Program-made: the position numbers and the translations under genes
Part shown: in pieces, positions 35,956 to 44,637 of the stretch
Position numbering within the stretch: position 1 is the first letter of the stretch
Layout of the letters: each line of letters begins with the position of its first letter
NCBI RefSeq assembly: GCF_016862895.1
Contig: NZ_BONV01000021.1
Span: 122,784 to 186,783 of the forward strand
Reading direction: 5' to 3'
From: Planotetraspora kaengkrachanensis
Lineage (GTDB): Bacteria > Actinomycetota > Actinomycetes > Streptosporangiales > Streptosporangiaceae
Length of the DNA: 64,000 bases
Notes under the pieces: model-generated
What the model saw: only the letters and a program-made list of their open reading frames with translations
Told to the model about the DNA's origin: nothing
The model's database searches: none

Positions 35956-37302
35956 TCAGCGGGTGTGGTCAAAACGCCCGGCGATGGCGGCGCCCGTTCC
36001 GGCCATCGCGGCGAGCAGCCCGAAGCACACCAGGTAGACGGCCACGGTGCCGCCGAAGCCCGCGAAGATCGCGCCAGTGGAGGCGACCGCGACGATCGAG
36101 AACGCGGACTCGCCGATCGACAGGGACGCGGAGTTGCGGCCCTCCTCGCCGGGCGCGGACAGCGCCAGGACGAGAACGGACAACGTCGGGTAGACGAGGC
36201 CGACGCCCAACCCGGCGACGACCCACCCCATGAACACGGCGACCACGGGGACGCCGTCGAAGACGGCCAGAGCGGTGAACGCGATGCCTGCCGCGATCAG
36301 CGCCGTCCCCACGCGGAGCACGACCGCCCTGCCGAACCTCCCGCGGCCCTGGATCCACGAGCCGAGGGACCACGCGAGCGCGCCCCCGGTGAGCGCGACG
36401 CCCGCCTGTGCCGGGCTGAACCCGCGCTCGGTCGTCAGGCTGAGCGGGACGAACACCTCGGTGGCGAAGAAGGCTCCGGCCGCCAGCCCGCGCAGCGCCA
36501 CGACGGTCGGCAGGCCGCGTGCCGCCCGCAGGGTCCCCGGGGGGAGCAGCCGGGGCAGCGCGAGCGCGAGGAGCGCCAGGCCGACGACCGCCAGCGACGA
36601 GACCGGCCACGCGGCGCCGCTGCCGTACTGGAGCAGGGCGGCTCCCACGGCGGCCACCGCGCCCCACGCGAGGGCCGGGGCGAAGTCCCGGTTCGCGTGC
36701 GTTTCCGCGGGCGGCGCGGTCCGCGCCGGGAGACCGCGCCACAGGACCAGCACCGCCGGCGCCGCCAGCACCGGCACGCCCAGGAACACCCAGCGCCAGC
36801 TCAGATGCTCGGCGACGACCCCGGTGATCGCGGGCCCGACCACCGAGGGCAGCACCCAGGCGGCGGCCAGCAGCGAGAACACCCTGGGATGCGACTGCGC
36901 CGGGTACACCTGGGCGACCAGCACGTAGAGGGCGACGTTGAACAGGCCGCCGCCGAGCCCCTGGACGAACCGGCCCGCGAGGAAGATCTCCATGGTGGGC
37001 GCCGTCCCGGCGACGAGGAGCCCGGCCATGAACGCGGCGATCCCGGTCCACAGGGGCGCGCGGGGGCCCTTCACGTCGCTCCAGCGCCCGCCGGCGACCG
37101 TCGCGATCACTCCCGCGGCCAGGCCGCCGCTGAAGGCCAGGCCGTACAGGTGGTAGCCGTCGAGCTCGCGGCCGACGACGGGCATCGCCGTCGCCACCGC
37201 CAGGTACTCGAAGGCCACCAGCGTGCTCAGCGCGACCATCCCGGCGCTCAGCGCGCGCAGTCGCGGGGAGAAGACGGCGGGCTCGGTCGACGTCGCGGTC
37301 AT
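35956..37302 (-). CDS. Major facilitator superfamily transporter
   Basis: A 448-residue transporter with 12 to 14 membrane helices. Typical motifs are the A loop GGRWSDVKGPRAPLW between helices 2 and 3, and the helix 4-5 stretch FLAGRFVQGLGGGLFNVALY, with GPAITGVVAEHLSWRWVFLG (motif C-like PxxGG region) after it. The pattern is that of the drug:H+ antiporter DHA2-like exporters. It starts ten bases after the VWA gene ends, without a strong ribosome-binding site, and may be the sixth member of that operon. Substrate unknown. Confidence 0.85.
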   Translation of the reverse strand: MTATSTEPAVFSPRLRALSAGMVALSTLVAFEYLAVATAMPVVGRELDGYHLYGLAFSGGLAAGVIATVAGGRWSDVKGPRAPLWTGIAAFMAGLLVAGTAPTMEIFLAGRFVQGLGGGLFNVALYVLVAQVYPAQSHPRVFSLLAAAWVLPSVVGPAITGVVAEHLSWRWVFLGVPVLAAPAVLVLWRGLPARTAPPAETHANRDFAPALAWGAVAAVGAALLQYGSGAAWPVSSLAVVGLALLALALPRLLPPGTLRAARGLPTVVALRGLAAGAFFATEVFVPLSLTTERGFSPAQAGVALTGGALAWSLGSWIQGRGRFGRAVVLRVGTALIAAGIAFTALAVFDGVPVVAVFMGWVVAGLGVGLVYPTLSVLVLALSAPGEEGRNSASLSIGESAFSIVAVASTGAIFAGFGGTVAVYLVCFGLLAAMAGTGAAIAGRFDHTR

Positions 37303-37312
37303 GTCATGGACC

Positions 37313-38443
37313 TTACGGACGCCCGTCCGCGGGTGCCATCAGACGTTGGTCGTAGGACCTCCGCTCGATCGCCGCGGCCATGAGCTCGGGGAACGCGTCG
37401 GGCGTGCAGGCGAACGCCGGCACCCCGAGCTGCGCGAGGGCCGCCGCGTTGTCGTGGTCGTACTGCGGCGTCCCCTCGTCGGACAGCGCGAGCAGCACGA
37501 TGACCTGGACGCCCGCGGCGGTCATCGCGGCCACCCGCCGCAACATCTCCTCACGCACACCGCCTTCGTACAGGTCGCTGATCAGCAGGAAGACAGTGTC
37601 GGCCGGCCTGGTGATCAGACCCTGGCAGTAGGCGATGGCGCGGTTGATGTCGGTGCCGCCGCCGAGCTGTGTGCCGAACAGCACCTCGACCGGATCGTGG
37701 AGCTGGTCGGTGAGGTCGACGACCGCGGTGTCGAACACGACGAGCGAGGTGCGCAGCGACCGCATCGAGGCGAGCACGGCGGCGAAGACGCTCGCGTAGA
37801 CCACCGAGGCCGCCATCGACCCGCTCTGGTCGACGCACACGACGACCTCCCGCTGGACGGCCTGCTGCCTGCGGCCGAAGCCCACGAGCCGGGACGGCAC
37901 CACCGTGTTCCGCTCGGGCAGGTAGTTCTTCAGGTTGGCCGCGATGGTGCGGTTCCAGTCGATGTCGGCCACCCGTCTCGGCCGGTGGGTCCTGGCCGAG
38001 CGGTCGAGCGCGCCGGTGACGGCGGCGCGGGTCTTCCGCTCGAGCCTGGCCTCGAGCTCGCTCACCACCTTCCTGACGACCGCCCTGGCGGACTCCCGCG
38101 CCTTGTCCGGCATCACCCGGTTGAGCGACAGCAGCGTCCCGACGAGATGCACGTCGGGCTCGACGGCCTCCAGCATCTCCGGCTCCAGGAGCAGCCTGGT
38201 CAGGTTGAGCCGCTCGATCGCGTCCTTCTGCATGATGTGGACGACGGTCGAGGGGAAGTACTCCCTGATGTCCCCCAGCCACCTCGCCACGCGGGGAGCG
38301 GAGGCGCCGAGACCGGCGTCACGCTCGTAGAGCGCCGACAGCGCGGCGTCCATGCCGGCGTCCGGGCCCTGCAGCGCGCCCTGGAGCGCGCCCTCCGACG
38401 CGCCGCCGAGCACCAGCCTCCACCGGCGTGCCCGCTCGTCCAT
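37313..38443 (-). CDS. VWA-domain protein of the MoxR/SWIM operon
   Basis: A 376-residue protein. Residues 1-195 are a helical region (GASEGALQGALQGPDAGMDA is low-complexity) with no recognised fold. The C-terminal half is a von Willebrand A domain with an intact metal site: VCVDQSGSM gives Asp205, Ser207 and Ser209, GGGTDI gives Thr264 and LISDLYEGG gives Asp290. VWA proteins paired with MoxR ATPases usually act as substrate or adaptor subunits in metal insertion, assembly or stress systems. The start codon overlaps the stop of the DUF5682 gene by one base. It is the last gene of the five-gene coupled block. Confidence 0.85.
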   Translation of the reverse strand: MDERARRWRLVLGGASEGALQGALQGPDAGMDAALSALYERDAGLGASAPRVARWLGDIREYFPSTVVHIMQKDAIERLNLTRLLLEPEMLEAVEPDVHLVGTLLSLNRVMPDKARESARAVVRKVVSELEARLERKTRAAVTGALDRSARTHRPRRVADIDWNRTIAANLKNYLPERNTVVPSRLVGFGRRQQAVQREVVVCVDQSGSMAASVVYASVFAAVLASMRSLRTSLVVFDTAVVDLTDQLHDPVEVLFGTQLGGGTDINRAIAYCQGLITRPADTVFLLISDLYEGGVREEMLRRVAAMTAAGVQVIVLLALSDEGTPQYDHDNAAALAQLGVPAFACTPDAFPELMAAAIERRSYDQRLMAPADGRP

Positions 38444-40596
38444 CACGTCCTCCCCAGGATTTGCAGAACGGTCAGTACGGCTCCCGCGGCCAGTTCGTCG
38501 TCGGCGTCGGACGCCTCGCGGGCGGGAGCAGGGGCGTCGGACCGCACGCGATCGCCGATCATGCGGCGCTCGGGCGGGGCGAAGGCCCCGAAGGTGCGCC
38601 GGAGCAGCGGCAGCACGTCGACGAACGCCTCCGGTGGCAGGCCCGTGAGCCAACCGTCCACGATCGCGAGCAGCCTCGGATCGTGGACCAGCAGCAGCCC
38701 GCCGCCGGAGAGGAAGCCCTCCATCCACGCGGCGGCCCGCTCGGGCGGGTTGCCGGACGACATCGCCCGGGCCATGCGGACGGACACGTCGTCCACGGTC
38801 GCGTCGGCGTCGAAGAGGATGCGGACGATCCGGCCCTCGATGATCCCCGGCAGCCCGGTGCGCCGGGCCAGGTTCGCGAGCGTCGACTGCCACAGGTCGC
38901 TCCCGAGCAGCCCTACCGCGCTGTGGACACCGTCGATCAGGGCGGTCATCTGCCGCGCCGAGTCGTCGTCGAGGCCGACCAGCGCGGGCGCCAGGCCGGC
39001 GCAGATCCGCGCGAGCAGCGAGTCGGTGATCGCCGCCAGACCGCCGCTCCCGCGCACGTCTCCGTAGCGCTGTGCCCGGACCAGGGCGGGAAGGGCCGCC
39101 ATGAGGTGGGAGACCTGCCCGTCGAGCGCGGCCTTGTCCTTGATCGCCTGCAGGATGCCGGGCAGGGCGGCGGTCAGGTCGGCGAGCAGGCACCGCTCGA
39201 CGATCGAGGTGAGGTCGGCCAGCGACGCGTCCTCCCGCGCCGCGAGCTCCCCCGCCCGGGCGGCCGCCGCGTCGTCGACGGTGACCCCCCAGGGGGCCGC
39301 CTCGATGAGCGCCACATCGAACTCCGGCCGCCACTCCAGCGTCCACGACTCCCTGAAGGTGCCCTTCCCGCGGGCCTGCCGCGTCGTGCCCCACGGCACG
39401 CCGATCATGTCCAGCCGGTGCAGAAGACGGCTCCGGCCGAGATCGAGCGGCTTGCGCAGGTCGAGGTCGTGCTCGCGGGCGAGCGCCTCGGGCTTGAGGC
39501 GCAGCCGCCGCTGCTCCTCCCGCAGGTGCCGTTGCAGCGGGACCATCGGGGTCGAGCCCGGCACGCCGCCGAGCCGCTCACCCACGACCATGCGGCGCTG
39601 GATCAGCTCGACGGGCAGGTCGTCGCCTTCGCACAGCACGGCCCTGGCGGCCTCCATCACCTCCGACAGCCCGGGGAGGGGCCGGCCGCGCAGGCCGGCC
39701 AGGCTCTGCGCCAGCCGTACGGACTCGATCACGTGGGCGGAGGAGACCGGCAGGCCCTCCTCGCGCAGGACCGCGGCTGCCCCGGCCAGCCAGCGCTCGA
39801 CTGGCCGGTCGGGGGCCGAGAACAGGTGGTCGTACCAGCCCGGTGAGGCGACGCCGGCGCCGTATCCGCTGCGGGCGGCGAGCCGCCCGTGCGTCCACGG
39901 CACCCACGTCATGTCGACCTTGACCTTGGGGATGCCGCGCAGCAGCCGCTCGTCACGCGCCGCGGGAGGCAGGCCGGTCAGCGCGGGAACGTGCCACGCG
40001 CCGCAGACGACGGCCACGGAGCCGAATCCGTCCTTGAGCGCGTTGCGCAGCGCCCTGCGCATGGCCGCCTCGCGCAGCGCCTCGGTTCCGGACGGCTCGT
40101 GCCCCTCGCGGAGGGCGGCCATCGCCTCGCCGACCGCGCGGAGGGTCCCGCCCTCTCCGCGATGCTCGACGACGTCGTCCCACCAGCGCTCGGGATCGTC
40201 ATATCCCGCGGCCCGCGCGAGCTCCCCGATGGGGTCCAGCCGTGCGGTCTCCTCCCCCGCCGGCTCCTCCTCGGGCAGGGCGAGGCTGTGGGCGGCGGGC
40301 AGATCGCAGAAGCGCACCTCGACACCCGCCTCCCGCGCGTAGGCGATCGCCTGCCATTCGGGTGAGAACACCGCGAACGGCCAGAACGCGGCGCGTCCCT
40401 GCGCGTGCGCCAGGAGCGCGACGGGGGGTTCCATGCCGGGGTCCCCCGCCAGCGCCACGAGGGGGTCGGCCTCCGGCGGCCCCTCGATCAGGACGACGTC
40501 GGGCCGCAGCCGTTCGAGTTCGGCGCGGACGGCCTTCGCCGAGCCGGGGCCGTGGTGCCGCACGCCCAGGATCGACGGCGCGGCCTCAGCCCGCAT
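38443..40596 (-). CDS. DUF5682 family protein, possibly TIKI/EreA-like hydrolase fold
   Basis: A 717-residue protein of the DUF5682 type. Near the N terminus ILGVRHHGPGSAKAVRAELE leads into VVLIEGPPEADPL, and around residues 196-205 there is VVCGAWHVPAL. A GxxH pair with an intervening conserved Glu is the active-site pattern of the EreA/ChaN/TraB (TIKI) hydrolase fold, which I infer but cannot prove. The rest is helical, Arg/Leu-rich, with repeated VERCLLADLTAALPGIL-like segments. ATG at 40596 overlaps the MoxR gene's end by 11 bp. It is the largest gene of the coupled block and has no signal peptide. Confidence 0.8.
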   Translation of the reverse strand: MRAEAAPSILGVRHHGPGSAKAVRAELERLRPDVVLIEGPPEADPLVALAGDPGMEPPVALLAHAQGRAAFWPFAVFSPEWQAIAYAREAGVEVRFCDLPAAHSLALPEEEPAGEETARLDPIGELARAAGYDDPERWWDDVVEHRGEGGTLRAVGEAMAALREGHEPSGTEALREAAMRRALRNALKDGFGSVAVVCGAWHVPALTGLPPAARDERLLRGIPKVKVDMTWVPWTHGRLAARSGYGAGVASPGWYDHLFSAPDRPVERWLAGAAAVLREEGLPVSSAHVIESVRLAQSLAGLRGRPLPGLSEVMEAARAVLCEGDDLPVELIQRRMVVGERLGGVPGSTPMVPLQRHLREEQRRLRLKPEALAREHDLDLRKPLDLGRSRLLHRLDMIGVPWGTTRQARGKGTFRESWTLEWRPEFDVALIEAAPWGVTVDDAAAARAGELAAREDASLADLTSIVERCLLADLTAALPGILQAIKDKAALDGQVSHLMAALPALVRAQRYGDVRGSGGLAAITDSLLARICAGLAPALVGLDDDSARQMTALIDGVHSAVGLLGSDLWQSTLANLARRTGLPGIIEGRIVRILFDADATVDDVSVRMARAMSSGNPPERAAAWMEGFLSGGGLLLVHDPRLLAIVDGWLTGLPPEAFVDVLPLLRRTFGAFAPPERRMIGDRVRSDAPAPAREASDADDELAAGAVLTVLQILGRT

Positions 40597-41653
40597 CGCG
40601 GCAGGCCCGGTAGAAGTCGCGCCAGTCGTCGCGGTCGCGGACCACGGCCTCGAGGTACTCCTGCCAGACCACCCGGTCGGCCACCGGGTCCTGGATGACC
40701 GCTCCGACGATCCCGCCCGCGATGTCGGCGGGGCGGAGCACCCCGTCGCCGAAGTGGGCCGCGAGGGCGATCCCACTGGTCACCACCGAGATCGCCTCGG
40801 CGGTGCTCAGCGTGCCGCTCGGCGACTTGACCTTGGTCCGTCCGTCCGTGGTCACTCCGGAGCGCAGCTCACGGAAGACGGTGACCACGCGGCGGATCTC
40901 CTCCATGCCGGCCGGGGTCTCCGGCAGTTCCAGCGAGCGGCCGAGCTGGGCCACGCGCCGGGACACGATCTCCACCTCCTCCTCGGCGCTCGCGGGCACG
41001 GGCAGCACGACGGTGTTGAAGCGCCTGCGCAGCGCGCTCGACAGGTCGTTGACGCCCCGGTCCCTGTCGTTGGCGGTGGCGATGACGTTGAACCCCTTGG
41101 TCGCCTGGACCTCCTCGTTGAGCTCCGGGATCGGCAGCGTCTTCTCGGACAGGACCGTGATCAGCGCGTCCTGGACGTCGGAGGGCATCCGGGTGAGCTC
41201 CTCCACCCGGGCCAGGCGTCCCTCGGCCATCGCCCTCATCACCGGGCTCGGCGTCAACGCGTCGCGGGAGGGGCCCTCCGCCAGGAGGCGCGCGTAGTTC
41301 CAGCCGTAGCGGACGGCCTCCTCGGCCGTGCCCGCCGTCCCCTGCACGAGCAGGGTCGAGTCACCGCTGACGGCGGCGGCCAGGTGCTCGGACAGCCAGG
41401 TCTTCGCGGTGCCGGGCACGCCGAGCAGGAGCAGCGCCCGGTCGGTGGCCAGGGTGGCCACCGCGACCTCGACGATGCGGCGCGGGCCGATGTACTTGGG
41501 CGTGATCTGGTCGCCGTCCCCGAGGATGTACGTGGTCACCGCCCACGGGGAGAGCCGCCAGCCTGGCGGCCGCGGCCGGTCGTCGCCCTTGGCGAGGATG
41601 GCCAGTTCCTCGGCGTAGAGGTCTTCCGCGTGGGGGCGCAGGACGGTGGTCAC
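40586..41653 (-). CDS. MoxR-family AAA+ ATPase
   Basis: A 355-residue AAA+ ATPase. Walker A is LLLGVPGTAKTWLSEHLAAA at residues 76-95. The Walker B region RLARVEELTRMPSDVQDALI has Glu-Glu instead of the usual Asp-Glu. Sensor 1 is NVIATANDRDRGVNDLSSAL and the arginine finger is in RRRFNTVVLP. MoxR ATPases remodel partner proteins, usually a VWA protein, and both neighbours fit. The GTG at 41653 is chosen over an upstream ATG because GGAGCT precedes it and it sits in a GTGA overlap with the DUF5691 stop. Coupled to DUF5682 downstream. Confidence 0.9.
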   Translation of the reverse strand: MTTVLRPHAEDLYAEELAILAKGDDRPRPPGWRLSPWAVTTYILGDGDQITPKYIGPRRIVEVAVATLATDRALLLLGVPGTAKTWLSEHLAAAVSGDSTLLVQGTAGTAEEAVRYGWNYARLLAEGPSRDALTPSPVMRAMAEGRLARVEELTRMPSDVQDALITVLSEKTLPIPELNEEVQATKGFNVIATANDRDRGVNDLSSALRRRFNTVVLPVPASAEEEVEIVSRRVAQLGRSLELPETPAGMEEIRRVVTVFRELRSGVTTDGRTKVKSPSGTLSTAEAISVVTSGIALAAHFGDGVLRPADIAGGIVGAVIQDPVADRVVWQEYLEAVVRDRDDWRDFYRACRDAG

Positions 41654-43002
41654 GAAAGCTCCTTCGACATGTCGTGCCGGAACCGCAGGGTGGCGGCCAG
41701 CTCGGGGATCTCCTGGACGTGGCCGTGCATGGCCGGGTCGAGCCGTTCGCCCGCCAGCCGGATCAGCTCGCCGGCGTTCCACGGCTGCGTCCCGGACATC
41801 TCCACGATCTTCTTGAGTACGGCCTTGGCCAGGCGTGGACCCCAGGGCCTGGCCACACCGCCCAACATCATGATCATCTGCCCGTCGACGGGGTGCCGTG
41901 CGACGAGCTCGGCGGCCCTGGCCGACTGCTCCTCAGGCGGGAGCACGGCCAGCAAGTCGGTCAGCGGCTCGACCTCGAACAGGGCGCGGGCCCATCGCGG
42001 GTCGTGCTGGAGGATGGCCGCGCGGGTCCAGCCCATCGCGACCTCCCTGGCCCAGTCGCCGATCTTCGACCGGACGACGTCTTCCGGGCTCCGCCCCAGA
42101 TGAACGGTCCAGAAGGCCAGGGGCGTGCGGGCGATCACCTGCTGCAGCCACCAGCCGCGCTGCGCCGTGCCCGCGGGGGGCCGGGGCCGCACGCCGTCAC
42201 GCTCCATCGTGCTGTCGCACGCCTTCGGCGGCTCCGCGCGCAGACCGCCGCCGTCCACGACGAGGAGCCTGGCGGACCGTTCGGTCATGCGCCGGGCCAG
42301 CCGCGACTCGGGCAGCCGGGTCAGCAGGTCGGCGGCGGCCTGGCGCACCTCGCGCCTGCGGTCGTCGAGTGCCGCCTCCAGGAACGGCTCGTCGTCCATG
42401 CCCAGCCCGTCCGACAGAACGAGCACGAACGCGGCCCGGTCTTCTGGCGTCTCCTTGTCCCAGCCCTGTTCGAGCAGCTCGCGAGCTTGGCCGGGGTCTG
42501 CCGCGCGCGACGCGGTGAGGTACGCCCTCCGGTCGCCGCTGGTGCCGAACTCCCACACGTCGCCAGAGGGCACGCCTGCCGCCTCGGCCAGGAGATATTG
42601 CCACGAGGAGTTGAGCTCGGCGAGCCACCGGCCGCGTGCCCCGCTGAGGGCGCCCAGGTGCGATCGGATCGACCTGTCGCGCGCGCCGAGATCGAGCAGC
42701 CCCGGGATCAGCTGGGCGGGGACCCGCACGCCGACCGCCGCGGCGGCTTCCAGCCACTCGGGCAGCAGCCGCGCCTGCTCGCCTCCCAGCATGCGGGCGA
42801 GCCTGTCGCCTGCCGCGCGGGAGGCGAGTGGACGCGTCTCCTCCATGGCGGGAGCGGGCGGGCGACTCGTGTGAGTCCGCCGGCCTGCTCGTGCGCGCAC
42901 CACCTCCACGGCCGCCTGCTCCAGCACCTCGCCGGGCGACGCGGAACGGCGGTCGGCGCCCACCAGGGCGGTGGAGACCAGGTCCTCCCATGACGTGCTC
43001 AC
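41650..43002 (-). CDS. DUF5691 family protein
   Basis: A 450-residue protein of the DUF5691 type, largely helical. The beginning WEDLVSTALVGADRR is characteristic. The middle (DDEPFLEAALDDRRREVRQA, AADLLTRLPESRLARRM) reads like HEAT-like repeats, which often act as protein scaffolds. The C-terminal part is WNAGELIRLAGERLDPAMHG. GTG at 43002 overlaps the SWIM gene's stop by four bases (GTGA). I know of no experimentally established function. Its strict neighbourhood with SWIM, MoxR, DUF5682 and VWA genes argues it is an obligate partner. Confidence 0.8.
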   Translation of the reverse strand: MSTSWEDLVSTALVGADRRSASPGEVLEQAAVEVVRARAGRRTHTSRPPAPAMEETRPLASRAAGDRLARMLGGEQARLLPEWLEAAAAVGVRVPAQLIPGLLDLGARDRSIRSHLGALSGARGRWLAELNSSWQYLLAEAAGVPSGDVWEFGTSGDRRAYLTASRAADPGQARELLEQGWDKETPEDRAAFVLVLSDGLGMDDEPFLEAALDDRRREVRQAAADLLTRLPESRLARRMTERSARLLVVDGGGLRAEPPKACDSTMERDGVRPRPPAGTAQRGWWLQQVIARTPLAFWTVHLGRSPEDVVRSKIGDWAREVAMGWTRAAILQHDPRWARALFEVEPLTDLLAVLPPEEQSARAAELVARHPVDGQMIMMLGGVARPWGPRLAKAVLKKIVEMSGTQPWNAGELIRLAGERLDPAMHGHVQEIPELAATLRFRHDMSKELS

Positions 43003-44309
43003 AGCCGGACCACCTGGCCCTCCTCGTCCCATACCGTCAGCGGGCGCGACCCGCGTGGCGTCCACTCGGCGGCGACCGTCACCGGGCGCCCGCCGGACAC
43101 GGCAAGCAGCCGCCAGGGCACTCCGCCCTCCGGATGCAGCGGGAGCCCGTTCCCTTCCTCGTCGGCGAGACTCCCGGTGGCGGGGATCACGCCTTCGAGG
43201 ACGACGGGCCAGGAGTCGGCCCAGGGGTCGCCGGTAAGCACGCCGGCGATCCGGCCGGGCACCTGGGAGAGCTCCGTTCCGGCCGGGCGGCCGGAGGCCG
43301 CCGGCCCGTGCCGCTCCGCGACGACCGCGCGCAGCGGCGACGCCCCGGGGTAGTACGCCAGGCTGGCGTCGACGGCGGTGCCGGTGACGAGCGACGCGTC
43401 GAGTGCCTGGCCGATCGGCGCGAACGACAACACCAGCGCGACGCGGCCCGTCGCCCTGCCCTGCAGCCAGATCCGGCGCGCGACCAGCCGGTCCTGCTCC
43501 TCGTCCCTGCCGCCGATCACGTCCCATTCGTCCCTGACCCAGGGCGTGGCGAGGACGTCCTCCCTGGTGATCGGGAATCCGACCCGCGAGCGCACGGTCT
43601 CGGCGAGGCCCGCGGGAAGCTCGGCCGTCCGCCGATGCGCGACGGCGAGCAGATGGATCAAGGCGTACTCCCCCAGCAGGAGACCGGGCCAGTCCTCCTC
43701 ACGCAGCACGCGGGACAGCCGGGACACCGAACCGGCGACTCCTGGCGCCTGCGCGTCCACGAGGCGCCTGCCGAGCTCGTCCCAGTCGGCGAGGCCGGTC
43801 TGCCGCGCGCCCGCGATCCCCTGCGCGATCTGGTCGGTCAGCCAGCGCTCCAGCTCGGACAGACCGGCCGTCACCCTGGTCTCCCGCTGGGCGGAACCGC
43901 CCGAGGAGCGGGCCGCCTTCGCGCGCTCGCTCGGCTCCTGCCTGTCTCGCTTCTCCTGCTTCTCGGCCCGGCTGCGCCGTTGCTCGAGCCATTCGGCCAC
44001 CCACCCGGCGGGCTCTCCGCCGTCGGGCACCCCGTCTGACGCCCACAGCAGCAGGAGCCCCAGCGCGTGCTTGCAGGGGAACTTCCTGCTCGGGCAACTG
44101 CACTTGTAGGCCGGTTCGGACAGGTCCACACACGCCCGGTACGGCGTGGCGCCGCTGCCCTTGCATTCGCCCCAGACCACGTCGGGGAGGGCGCCGCTGC
44201 CCGACCACTTCCCCGGCGCGCTCACGCCGGCCGCCGCCTTCTGCGACGCCGCGTCGGGGGCCAGAGAGAGCACCTGGTCCCGGCTCCACCGTTCGATCAC
44301 GCGCCGCAC
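42999..44309 (-). CDS. SWIM zinc-finger protein, first gene of the MoxR/VWA operon
   Basis: A 436-residue protein. The SWIM motif is YKCSCPSRKFPCKHALGLLL, giving Cys70, Cys72, Cys79 and His81, the CxCx(n)CxH zinc site that binds DNA or protein. It follows a short N-terminal region, VIERWSRDQVLSLAPDAASQ, and a charged linker (AEKQEKRDRQEPSERAKAAR) comes after. The C-terminal 220 residues are a mixed domain of unknown fold. Starts at GTG 44309 or 44300. Its GTGA overlap with the DUF5691 gene begins a run of five translationally coupled genes, suggesting a fixed stoichiometry. Confidence 0.85.
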   Translation of the reverse strand: MRRVIERWSRDQVLSLAPDAASQKAAAGVSAPGKWSGSGALPDVVWGECKGSGATPYRACVDLSEPAYKCSCPSRKFPCKHALGLLLLWASDGVPDGGEPAGWVAEWLEQRRSRAEKQEKRDRQEPSERAKAARSSGGSAQRETRVTAGLSELERWLTDQIAQGIAGARQTGLADWDELGRRLVDAQAPGVAGSVSRLSRVLREEDWPGLLLGEYALIHLLAVAHRRTAELPAGLAETVRSRVGFPITREDVLATPWVRDEWDVIGGRDEEQDRLVARRIWLQGRATGRVALVLSFAPIGQALDASLVTGTAVDASLAYYPGASPLRAVVAERHGPAASGRPAGTELSQVPGRIAGVLTGDPWADSWPVVLEGVIPATGSLADEEGNGLPLHPEGGVPWRLLAVSGGRPVTVAAEWTPRGSRPLTVWDEEGQVVRL

Positions 44310-44344
44310 ACTAGCCACACCCGCCGACAAATCCACTCGCCTCC

Positions 44345-44595
44345 TCACCCGGCGGCGATCACTTCGATCTCCACCGGCCAAGTGGCACCCGCCGCGCCTG
44401 TGGGGTCCAGCCCCATCGTCCCGGAGACGAACAGCAGCCGCCGCGCGTTGCGGACCTCCATCGAGTGCACGTAGTCACGGGTAGGGGCGTACACCCCGGT
44501 ACCGACGACCTCGGGCGTGTTCTCCAGCTGGCGGCTGGGTTGCCCGGGTCGATGCGCGCCGGGCCGTAACCCAGGAAGGGATATGGGCCGCACAA
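44345..44595 (-). pseudogene. Mosaic of gene fragments: nucleotide-sugar dehydrogenase plus RidA-like
   Basis: The first part, read from 44595, has FLGYGPARIDPGNPA and, after a frame change, LENTPEVVGTG. This matches a stretch of the intact nucleotide-sugar dehydrogenase at 58965-60224 (FLGYSPERIDPGN and LDNTPKVVSG), with clear DNA similarity too. The second part, YAPTRDYVHSMEVRNARRLL and FVSGTMGLDPTGAAG, is the N-terminal part of a RidA/YjgF enamine deaminase, cut off before its catalytic Arg. Neither product can be complete. The fragment lies just upstream of the SWIM gene, reading the same way. It fills most of a 328-bp gap and nothing else is seen there. Confidence 0.7.
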
Positions 44596-44637
44596 CGCCA
44601 GGGACAGCCCACTTATCCCTTGAGTTCCTGGACGCGG

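Noticed and set aside
37313..39394. VWA gene extended upstream to 693 residues
   Set aside because: The extension is antisense-like to nothing but overlaps the DUF5682 gene in another frame; the start overlapping the DUF5682 stop is better supported.
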